Source: CAYGUK01 sp964352985
GTDB lineage: Bacteria > Pseudomonadota > Gammaproteobacteria > JAHCLG01
Direction of reading: 5' to 3'
Assembly: GCA_964352985.1 (NCBI GenBank)
Contig: CAYGUK010000167.1
Span: forward strand, 1-6,132
Length of the DNA: 6,132 bases
Below, piece by piece: positions 1 to 5,215 of this stretch. The notes below the pieces were generated by a model that saw only the letters and a list, made by a program, of their open reading frames with translations, had not been told where the DNA came from and did not search any database. A program made the translations under genes and the position numbers. The number at the start of each line of letters is the position of its first letter. The first letter of the stretch is position 1.

Positions 1-77
1 CCTTATTACCATCTCTGTAACCAAACTTAAAATTGCATTGATAACCATCATTTTGAATATTTTAATGTTAAATAAAG
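1..77. other. Window edge: possible gene-end fragments, unresolved
   Basis: Two short open frames run off the left edge and neither can be confirmed. On the plus strand, the frame beginning at base 2 is open for 29 codons to a TAA at 89-91. It encodes a hydrophobic, Ile/Leu-rich stretch that could be the C-terminus of a membrane protein converging on the D,D-peptidase gene. On the minus strand, an ATG at 51-49 (with a second at 48-46) opens a frame of 17 codons to the edge, but no Shine-Dalgarno precedes it. The plus-strand reading fits a convergent arrangement slightly better. Either could be chance in DNA this AT-rich. Confidence 0.2.
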
Positions 78-117
78 TAGACGCCAATTAATCAAGTATT
101 TTTGCAATTGACGTCTA
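78..117 (-). terminator. Probable terminator hairpin after the D,D-peptidase gene
   Basis: The arms TAGACGCCAATT (78-89) and AATTGACGTCTA (106-117) pair over 12 bp around a 16-nt loop. The one non-Watson-Crick position is C-A on the plus strand but a stable G-U wobble in a minus-strand transcript, so the structure suits leftward transcription. It lies 30 nt beyond the stop of the leftward peptidase gene and is followed, reading leftward, by a T-rich CTTTATTT. The T-tract is weak, so partial termination or a stabilising 3' hairpin is also possible. Confidence 0.45.
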
Positions 118-146
118 AGAGGTGATTTTCAATTTACTAATCTAAC

Positions 147-998
147 CTAATCAGAGATCCCTAATTGATAGAAAGTACTATCAAGAAGACGCATCATATG
201 TTGATCACGAGATAGGGCCGTTTTGCCGCCCATAACAACTGCGACGATTCTCTTACCTTTTCGTTTTGCCGATGCAACTAAATTAAAACCTGAGTCACGT
301 ATATATCCCGTTTTAATACCATCTAATCCACGATATTTTGAGAGTAGACGATTATGATTACGATGATGTCGACCGTTATACTGAAAATGACGCGTATTAA
401 AATATTGATAGTAATTCGGGTAGTGTTTCAATAGTGACATCGATAATTTCGCCATATCATATGCGGTGGTTCTTTGTTTTGGATGAGGTAAACCGGAAGG
501 GTTATAAAATGCCGTATTTTTCATCCCTAAACTTTTGGCGCGTTCGGTCATCATCTTACAAAAATTATCTTCTGAGCCTCCCACTGCTTCAGCTAAAACA
601 GTTGCCATATCGTTAGCTGATTTAGTGACTAATGATAATATAGCATTTTCAACAGTAATATAGCTTCCCGCCTTTAATCCTAATTTGGAAGGTTCTTTAC
701 GTGTTGCCTTGTGTGAAACCCGTAACGGTTGATTTAAATGTAAACTACCTTTATCAAGTGCTTCGAATACCATATATAAGGTCATAATTTTAGTTAGTGA
801 TGCCGGATAGCGTCTATCGTTTTCATTTTTTTTATATAAAATTTTTCCTGTTTTAAAATCTACAACTATTGCAGAATATTTATGTGGAATGATAGCGTTT
901 GCTGTGGCATAACAAAAAGTTAAAAATAAAACAGCGACAAAACTCAATATGATTTTTTTATGTGAGTTATCTTTAAGTATTGCAATCCTATTTTTCAT
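147..998 (-). CDS. Serine D-alanyl-D-alanine carboxypeptidase/endopeptidase (short PBP5/PBP7-type, S11 family)
   Basis: This is a secreted penicillin-binding protein that trims peptidoglycan stem peptides in the periplasm. From the chosen start the protein has 283 residues. A basic N-terminal region leads into a hydrophobic signal segment (about residues 16-33) with a likely signal peptidase I site after A35 (ANA). All three catalytic motifs of the family are visible in order: SLTK (S67-K70, acylation serine and general base), SAN (S127-N129) and KTG (K229-G231). The protein ends about 50 residues after KTG. It therefore lacks the C-terminal beta domain and amphipathic anchor of E. coli PBP5 and is closer in size to PBP7/DacF-type proteins, so carboxypeptidase and endopeptidase roles cannot be separated. 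I chose ATG 998-996 because GGAG lies 9 nt upstream and it gives a normal signal peptide. An upstream in-frame ATG at 1040, with AGGA only 3 nt away, would add 14 residues to the n-region. The stop is TAG. Confidence 0.93.
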   Translation of the reverse strand: MKNRIAILKDNSHKKIILSFVAVLFLTFCYATANAIIPHKYSAIVVDFKTGKILYKKNENDRRYPASLTKIMTLYMVFEALDKGSLHLNQPLRVSHKATRKEPSKLGLKAGSYITVENAILSLVTKSANDMATVLAEAVGGSEDNFCKMMTERAKSLGMKNTAFYNPSGLPHPKQRTTAYDMAKLSMSLLKHYPNYYQYFNTRHFQYNGRHHRNHNRLLSKYRGLDGIKTGYIRDSGFNLVASAKRKGKRIVAVVMGGKTALSRDQHMMRLLDSTFYQLGISD

Positions 999-1148
999 CA
1001 CCCCTGTCTCCCAAAATTTATAGCTTAGTTTTTTAATCATCTTTCCTATAATTTAAGCCTAGTTGAGGTCTAAAGGTTTGCAAGTTTGAACCGATAATAA
1101 TGAATTTTACAGTATGCAAATTGTAATATTAATGTATTTTTTATGACG

Positions 1149-1167
1149 TTATGCTCAATACGCATAA
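1149..1167. promoter_or_regulatory. Palindromic operator candidate
   Basis: TTATGC (1149-1154) and GCATAA (1162-1167) form a perfect 6-bp dyad with a 7-bp centre. It sits between the leftward peptidase gene and the rightward 364-residue ORF. The 19-bp size and symmetry fit a dimeric repressor site, but no regulator is encoded next to it and the arms are short, so this is tentative. Confidence 0.25.
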
Positions 1168-1211
1168 TGTATTTTAAATGTAGTTTACTAATCTAAATAA
1201 AGCAGTAATAA

Positions 1212-1239
1212 TTGACTTCTTTTAGTGAGTAAATATTCT
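1212..1239 (+). promoter_or_regulatory. Probable sigma70-type promoter of the 364-residue ORF
   Basis: TTGACT (1212-1217, five of six to TTGACA) is followed after 16 bp by TATTCT (1234-1239, four of six to TATAAT). It would leave a 5' untranslated region of about 75 nt before the ATG at 1322. That leader contains the inverted repeat at 1249-1281. Confidence 0.45.
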
Positions 1240-1248
1240 AATGTTTTT

Positions 1249-1281
1249 TTTAGGTTGCTTATCAACTATAAAAAACCTAAA
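1249..1281 (+). promoter_or_regulatory. Leader hairpin, 8-bp perfect inverted repeat
   Basis: TTTAGGTT (1249-1256) and AACCTAAA (1274-1281) are perfect inverted repeats around a 17-nt loop. They lie just downstream of the predicted promoter and 28 nt before the ribosome-binding site. If the promoter call is right, this forms a hairpin near the 5' end of the mRNA. It is not followed by a T-run, so it is not a terminator. It could stabilise the transcript or mark an operator. Confidence 0.3.
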
Positions 1282-1308
1282 CTCAGACAAAATGTAGATA
1301 AAAATAAC

Positions 1309-1321
1309 AAGGAGATCCTCC
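1309..1321 (+). promoter_or_regulatory. Strong Shine-Dalgarno inside a tight GGAG/CTCC hairpin
   Basis: AAGGAG (1309-1314) lies 7 nt before ATG 1322, an ideal distance. GGAG (1311-1314) is also complementary to CTCC (1318-1321), leaving a 3-nt ATC loop. The ribosome-binding site can therefore fold on itself directly next to the start codon. Confidence 0.6.
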
Positions 1322-2416
1322 ATGCTAGGAAATAGAGCAAATTCACATTTCAAAGAAACATTTTCTACGTTTGATTTAACACCTCAAGAGTTTGATACTA
1401 AAAATAGTCTTCATTCGGCGCAAAAACTAAAAGACTTTTTATCAAAACAACACGAACTGTTTCAGGCATTTGAAAAAGTATTGTCATTGGAATCGTTGCA
1501 GGCTGTTCATAATGCCTTAGAGATTACTGCTTGTGATGAGCTTCGGGAGTTAGCACTTTATTTTTCTGATGAGAGTATCATAACATGGAAAAAACAGTTT
1601 TGTATTGTAAAACCTGATACTGAAGAATTAGCTTTTTTGAACCATGAGACCCAACAACTAATTCACAACGATTGCCATTCTAAATTTACTGAAGAATATT
1701 TTGCTGGAGCGTTGGCTTACACAACTCTTGTTAAAGATTTTGGTGATCATTCTTATGTATTTAATGTATCAAGCGAGGATATAAATTTAAGAGATGAAGT
1801 TGTTATTCAATTATATTTATCAGATAAAGCTTTTATGAAAAAGAAAATGGGAGAATGGGCTCAACGCACTTATGATGCTTGTCAGAGTTTCCCGCAAGAT
1901 TATCTGACTTTTTCTCGAAATTATATCCAGATTCGAATATTGATTTGTCAGATGCAACAATATTATTTTTTTGGTTATCGCGATCATGATCTTAAGTTAT
2001 CAGATGAGACAATAACTAGTTTTTGTACAGGTGTTGAGAAACTTGCTCATGGGGTTAACTTCACTGAAGAACAAATTCAAGCGCAATTAAAAGCTTTCAT
2101 AGAAATTCAACATGCAACATTGACAACATCACAAGCTCAACAATTCGCTCAAGTATTAGTGACTTTAGCGAGAAGTTTTGATACTGAAATTGTTGATATT
2201 CCAGAAACTTGTGACCGAGTAGAAGATCGTATGGAATGTTATAACAATTGTAGAAAACTGATCAGTCGAGAGATTACATTAATGCAATCTTTACAGTTTG
2301 GTGAATATGGTAGCGCTATTTCTAATATGGAATTTTGGCGTAAACGCAGAGCTGTTCCTGTACAAGAAAAAGTATCACAAGAAGATCATCAACAAACTAT
2401 AAGGAAAACTATTTAA
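1322..2416 (+). CDS. Hypothetical 364-residue soluble protein, family not recognised
   Basis: I do not recognise this protein. It has no signal peptide, no long hydrophobic segment and no low-complexity stretches. Its composition (many E, Q, K, L and A) suggests a largely helical cytosolic protein. It is fairly rich in cysteine, with one cluster C297-x8-C306-x3-C310 near the C-terminus and single cysteines at 71, 94, 118, 187, 209 and 235. The last 25 residues are charged and probably disordered (FWRKRR at 338-343, then Glu/Asp- and Gln-containing residues). The start is secure: AAGGAG lies 7 nt upstream and a promoter-like sequence about 80 nt further. It stands alone, divergent from the peptidase gene and convergent with the MATE gene. 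Large orphan soluble proteins with charged tails are common among secreted effectors of intracellular gammaproteobacteria. That is only a possibility here, because no secretion signal can be demonstrated. Confidence 0.85.
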   Translation: MLGNRANSHFKETFSTFDLTPQEFDTKNSLHSAQKLKDFLSKQHELFQAFEKVLSLESLQAVHNALEITACDELRELALYFSDESIITWKKQFCIVKPDTEELAFLNHETQQLIHNDCHSKFTEEYFAGALAYTTLVKDFGDHSYVFNVSSEDINLRDEVVIQLYLSDKAFMKKKMGEWAQRTYDACQSFPQDYLTFSRNYIQIRILICQMQQYYFFGYRDHDLKLSDETITSFCTGVEKLAHGVNFTEEQIQAQLKAFIEIQHATLTTSQAQQFAQVLVTLARSFDTEIVDIPETCDRVEDRMECYNNCRKLISREITLMQSLQFGEYGSAISNMEFWRKRRAVPVQEKVSQEDHQQTIRKTI

Positions 2417-2441
2417 CTTATTTTATTGGGAATAGATTACC

Positions 2442-3800
2442 CTAATTTGTTGAAAGCACATTAACGGTTTTTGTTTCGAATAATATTTTTCTTAAAAGAA
2501 ATAGGCACAATAAACCAATACTCAAATTAGTAATATTTAACGCTATAAAAATGCCGATATATGAAAATAGCCATTTAAAAATAAAAGCAAGTGGCACGAA
2601 TAACAAAATCATTCTTACAAATGAAATAATGGTGGAGTTTATCGGTTTTTTACAACCATTAAAATAAGCACAAGTCATCATCACGATACCCCATCCCATA
2701 TAACTGATGGGCACGATATCGAAATAATAATTTGCCACACGGATAATTTGATAGTTTTGAGTAAATAAATCGATAATAAATGTTTTACTGAGGAATAAAA
2801 TAATACTCACTAAACTACCCCAAATAAAACACAATAAAATACTAAATCTCATGCCTTCTGCAATTCTAGAGAATTGTTTTGCCCCAAAATTTTGAGCGAC
2901 AACTGGATTAATGCTGCCAGATAATGCAAAAAATGGTACGAGTGATACGGCTTGAATACTTGACGCTAAGCCAAAAGCAGCAACTGCGTTTGTTGAAATA
3001 GTGGCTAATAAATAAGTTGTAATGGCGACAGAAATAGGTGGAATAAAATTTGTTAAACTTGCGGGGATAAAATAACTTAGCATGTTAATGATAAATGGTT
3101 TAATTTTATTTTTATCTGCCTTAAAGGAAAGGTAATCTTGTTTAATTAATAATGTTAACACGATAAACAATACAATCACCCGTGCTATCATGCCTGACCA
3201 CGCTGCGCCGGCAATACCTAATGCTGGAAATGGACCAAGGCCAAATATGAGTATAGGATCAAAGAATAAATTTAATAAAGAAACTAAAATAAAGAGCGAA
3301 CTGCTTATTTTAATCGAGCCATGAGCACGTAAAATAAAATCACAAATAAATAAAATAAATGAGAACAATAAACTGATATACCAAATCTCGACGAATTGAT
3401 GAATTTCTTGCATGATAATAAATGACTTAACACCAAGCAAATTAAAGGGAAATGGAAATAGAATTAATCCCAATGTTGCAATAACTAAGGCAATAATAAA
3501 TGCAGTGCAAATGACGACGCTTGCAAATTGTTTAGCGTCTTTAAAATTGTTAGCACCAATCAATAATGCAATTGTTGCTGATGTTGCGATAGCTAATCCT
3601 AAATTGATACCAAAAATAATATTCATGATCGGTAAGACAAAACTAATTGCTGTTAGTGATGCTTTTCCTAAGCGTGCAATAAAATACATGTCAGCAGCTT
3701 GAATTGTTAAATTTGTAAAAATGGCGATTAGGCTTGGCAACGACATGGCGATTAAATGTTTTTTAATATCACCGCTTATAAATTTTGCTCTGTTATTCAT
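2442..3800 (-). CDS. MATE-family multidrug/toxin efflux transporter
   Basis: This is an inner-membrane antiporter that should export organic cations or other toxic compounds using an H+ or Na+ gradient. At 452 residues with about twelve hydrophobic helices it is full length for the family. Visible family signatures are the N-terminal stretch ending SLPSL...AADMYFIARLG (about 20-45), the helix-end motif LFFDPILIFGLGP followed by LGIAGAAWS (about 178-202), and NPVVAQNFGA (298-307) at the start of the second half. The second lobe keeps YMGWG (367-371) and AYFNGCKKP (378-386). Substrate and subfamily (NorM, DinF or MepA-like) cannot be fixed by eye. No convincing Shine-Dalgarno precedes the ATG, so initiation may be weak. 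It is divergent from lexA across 212 bp, which recalls the lexA-dinF pairing of E. coli, where DinF is also a MATE protein. The stop is TAG, 25 bp from the end of the convergent ORF. Confidence 0.93.
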   Translation of the reverse strand: MNNRAKFISGDIKKHLIAMSLPSLIAIFTNLTIQAADMYFIARLGKASLTAISFVLPIMNIIFGINLGLAIATSATIALLIGANNFKDAKQFASVVICTAFIIALVIATLGLILFPFPFNLLGVKSFIIMQEIHQFVEIWYISLLFSFILFICDFILRAHGSIKISSSLFILVSLLNLFFDPILIFGLGPFPALGIAGAAWSGMIARVIVLFIVLTLLIKQDYLSFKADKNKIKPFIINMLSYFIPASLTNFIPPISVAITTYLLATISTNAVAAFGLASSIQAVSLVPFFALSGSINPVVAQNFGAKQFSRIAEGMRFSILLCFIWGSLVSIILFLSKTFIIDLFTQNYQIIRVANYYFDIVPISYMGWGIVMMTCAYFNGCKKPINSTIISFVRMILLFVPLAFIFKWLFSYIGIFIALNITNLSIGLLCLFLLRKILFETKTVNVLSTN

Positions 3801-3845
3801 TTTAGTTATTTATTTCACGATTTTCTCAATGAATTTGAACTTGAA

Positions 3846-3880
3846 ATTAGACTCCTTAACAGAGTTTAAAGCAACTCTAA
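3846..3880 (-). promoter_or_regulatory. Candidate promoter of the MATE gene with an overlapping dyad
   Basis: Read leftward, TTGCTT (complement of 3869-3874) and TCTAAT (complement of 3846-3851, five of six to TATAAT) are 17 bp apart, placing transcription start about 40 nt before the MATE ATG. Inverted repeats overlie it: AGAGT (3861-3865) with ACTCT (3874-3878), and TTAGA (3847-3851) with TCTAA (3876-3880). The -35 match is poor, so a regulator binding the dyad could matter. Confidence 0.3.
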
Positions 3881-3935
3881 AGTAGGATGGTAGGTAGAAA
3901 AATTTAATGAGGGCGGATAAAAAAAATTTATTAAA

Positions 3936-4005
3936 TTCTCAAACACTCTCTTGATTATTCTCATTAGATTCTCTAAACTGTCTTTTAATGAGAATTTATT
4001 GAGAG
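3936..4005 (+). promoter_or_regulatory. lexA promoter with a helically phased TTCTC/GAGAA operator array
   Basis: YTCTC boxes begin at 3936, 3946, 3958 and 3969, and inverted boxes GAGAA and GAGAG lie at 3990 and 4001. Steps between neighbours on each side are 10, 12, 11 and 11 bp, about one helical turn. The pairs 3958/3969 and 3990/4001 are symmetric about position 3981.5. ATTCTCATTA (3957-3966) is repeated perfectly inverted as TAATGAGAAT (3986-3995). A plausible promoter fits inside: TTGATT (3951-3956), a 17-bp spacer that is exactly the direct repeat, then TAAACT (3974-3979). GAGAG at 4001-4005 also serves as the weak Shine-Dalgarno, 7 nt before ATG 4013. LexA autoregulation is the rule in the family, so this is the likely operator, although it is not the CTGT-N8-ACAG box of E. 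coli. Confidence 0.55.
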
Positions 4006-4012
4006 TGATTAA

Positions 4013-4633
4013 ATGTTAACAGATAGCCTGCGCCGAACATTATTATTTATCCGTGACTATATTGATGATCACGGTTATTCACCCAAGCTACCTGAAATTG
4101 CTGAGGGTATTGGTATTAAATCTACAGGTGTTGTGCATCGTTATATTCATGAGTTAGCGAATGCAGGTTATCTCGAAGTACAGTCACGGCGCCATCGAGG
4201 GATTCGACTGCTGACCGTAGATGATGGTGTTGATGATGACTCTACTACTGAGACGGGTATTCCCCTCTGGGGCAAAATTGCTGCAGGAAGACCCATCGAA
4301 GCAATTGCCGAACAGCAAACAATCGAACTCTCTTGTGTTTTTACGGGTAAAAATATTTACGCATTAAAAGTACAAGGTGATTCTATGATTGAGGCAGGTA
4401 TTTTAGATGGTGATTTTGTTATCTGTGAGCCTTGTGCTAATGCCGATAATGGCGAAATTGTCGTCGCCTTAATTGATCGTGAGGAAGCAACATTAAAGCA
4501 CTTACAAAAAAATAATGATGGCACCGTGACATTAATTCCTGCAAATCAAAATTACAGTTTAATGACTTATGATGCAAAAAGAGTGATGGTTCAGGGTATC
4601 GTGATAGGACAATTTCGTGATTATTCAGTTTAA
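4013..4633 (+). CDS. lexA: LexA, SOS-response repressor with self-cleaving peptidase domain
   Basis: LexA represses DNA-damage genes. On RecA-ssDNA contact it cleaves itself and releases them. At 206 residues it is normal in length (E. coli 202). Residues 1-67 form the winged helix-turn-helix: the helix pair around SPKLPEIAEGIGIKSTGVVH (23-42), then HRGIRLL (61-67), the conserved end of the wing. A short acidic linker (about 70-82) leads to the S24 peptidase domain. The cleavage bond is A91-G92 in KIAAGRPIEA, the nucleophile is S124 in QGDSM, and the general base is K162 in EATLKHL. All are intact, so it should be cleavable. The recognition-helix residues (IKSTGVVHRYIHEL) differ from E. coli (FRSPNAAEEHLKAL), consistent with the absence of a canonical E. 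coli SOS box upstream. Small same-strand ORFs follow with no evident terminator between. Confidence 0.96.
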   Translation: MLTDSLRRTLLFIRDYIDDHGYSPKLPEIAEGIGIKSTGVVHRYIHELANAGYLEVQSRRHRGIRLLTVDDGVDDDSTTETGIPLWGKIAAGRPIEAIAEQQTIELSCVFTGKNIYALKVQGDSMIEAGILDGDFVICEPCANADNGEIVVALIDREEATLKHLQKNNDGTVTLIPANQNYSLMTYDAKRVMVQGIVIGQFRDYSV

Positions 4634-4689
4634 CCGATGACTTTTACAAATATTGTTATGCGACTAACGCGATACCTGATTTATTTTAA

Positions 4690-4721
4690 ATTTGTAGATT
4701 TGTAGATTTGTAGATTTGCAA
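4690..4721 (+). repeat. Tandem 8-bp repeat (ATTTGTAG, three exact copies plus a degenerate fourth)
   Basis: ATTTGTAG occurs exactly at 4690-4697, 4698-4705 and 4706-4713, followed by ATTTGCAA at 4714-4721. It lies in the 118-bp gap between lexA and the next small ORF and ends 30 nt before that ORF's start codon. No terminator hairpin is visible in this gap. The repeat may be a slippage-prone spacer within a promoter or leader. Loss or gain of one unit would shift spacing by 8 bp without touching a reading frame. Confidence 0.85.
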
Positions 4722-4751
4722 AATTTATTAAAAAGTTTTTGAGAGGATAAC

Positions 4752-4874
4752 ATGGTAGTACAACGTTTAATATTACAACGAATTAATTCTTTACAAGCCA
4801 CCTCGGGGTTAGGTCATGAACAAGTGCTTTGCTTCTTGACCCTGTTTTTTACGATTAAATGGCACATAGCATAA
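4752..4874 (+). CDS. Small 40-residue protein downstream of lexA, unknown
   Basis: This ORF is too short for routine gene callers but has the marks of a real gene. GAGAGG (4741-4746) lies 5 nt before the ATG, and the TAA at 4872-4874 directly abuts the AAGGAG of the next gene, so translation of the two could be coupled. The N-terminal part is polar with alternating hydrophobic residues (VVQRLILQRI, 2-11). Residues 25-36 (VLCFLTLFFTIK) form a short hydrophobic run, perhaps membrane-associating but short for a full transmembrane helix. I find no family match. Known SOS-linked micro-proteins such as TisB in E. coli and SidA in Caulobacter are also small and hydrophobic, but no homology is claimed. 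It could equally be the eroded start of a larger gene such as sulA or imuA. Confidence 0.5.
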   Translation: MVVQRLILQRINSLQATSGLGHEQVLCFLTLFFTIKWHIA

Positions 4875-4888
4875 AAGGAGAAATATTA

Positions 4889-5164
4889 ATGAGTGAGCCA
4901 GAACAATTATCATTATTTCCAAGCTGCCCACCCCCAAAGAAGCGACCTGCTAAAGCTTTACATGCTTTGGCGGGCGCGACTATCAACTTTAAAGATGTAA
5001 AACATGCTCTTGACTTGTCGGTTAAGCATTATGCTGGGATTGGTGCAGTATATTTTTTTCGTAATAAAAGAATTATTTATTTGCCAGAACAATTTGAAGA
5101 ATATCGGCAATGGCAACAACGACAATTTGATCGGTGGGTTCAATCCCATAAAGTAATCAATTAA
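4889..5164 (+). CDS. Small protein with an N-terminal sliding-clamp-binding motif (QLSLF), lexA-linked
   Basis: I do not recognise the family. The 91-residue product begins with a short acidic stretch followed by QLSLF (residues 6-10), an exact match to the DnaN-binding pentapeptide QL[S/D]LF found at flexible ends of polymerases, MutS and other clamp clients. A Pro/Lys-rich linker follows (PSCPPPKKRPAK, 11-22). Then comes a compact folded-looking region (about 25-87) with a hydrophobic beta-like core GIGAVYFFRNKRIIYLP (50-66) and a basic, aromatic, Gln-rich helix (EYRQWQQRQFDRWV, 71-84) that could contact DNA. I chose ATG 4889 because AAGGAG (4875-4880) lies 8 nt upstream. An in-frame ATG at 4859 would add 10 residues but overlaps the previous ORF and has no ribosome-binding site. 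It lies 256 bp after lexA on the same strand. Inference: a clamp-recruited factor acting in replication or DNA-damage tolerance. Confidence 0.75.
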   Translation: MSEPEQLSLFPSCPPPKKRPAKALHALAGATINFKDVKHALDLSVKHYAGIGAVYFFRNKRIIYLPEQFEEYRQWQQRQFDRWVQSHKVIN

Positions 5165-5215
5165 ATAATACTATTGTTCATAAATGATAGTTTATTTAAA
5201 TAGGGTTGGAGTGAG

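Noticed and set aside
434..616. 60-codon plus-strand ORF
   Set aside because: Lies antisense inside the D,D-peptidase gene, which has all catalytic motifs; no ribosome-binding site or family features.
133..1196. 13-bp direct repeat TTTACTAATCTAA (133-145 and 1184-1196) flanking the peptidase gene, as if an excisable cassette
   Set aside because: About one such repeat is expected by chance in AT-rich DNA of this length; no recombinase, dyad or other att-like feature accompanies it.
2426..2443. GGG...CCC dyad in the convergent gap as a bidirectional terminator
   Set aside because: Only three G-C pairs with internal mismatches; too weak to support.
3412..3702. 96-codon plus-strand ORF
   Set aside because: Antisense shadow of the MATE transporter; its composition mirrors complemented hydrophobic codons.
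4690..4721. CRISPR-like array
   Set aside because: The repeats are contiguous octamers without spacers, and no cas genes are present.
4859..4888. Upstream ATG start for the clamp-motif gene
   Set aside because: Overlaps the previous ORF and has no Shine-Dalgarno, whereas ATG 4889 has AAGGAG at the right distance.
4958..5149. 63-codon minus-strand ORF
   Set aside because: Antisense to the well-supported 91-residue gene; no start signal.
4752..5164. sulA, umuD or imuA identity for the ORFs after lexA
   Set aside because: Neither protein shows the length or motifs of these families; only the lexA neighbourhood suggested them.
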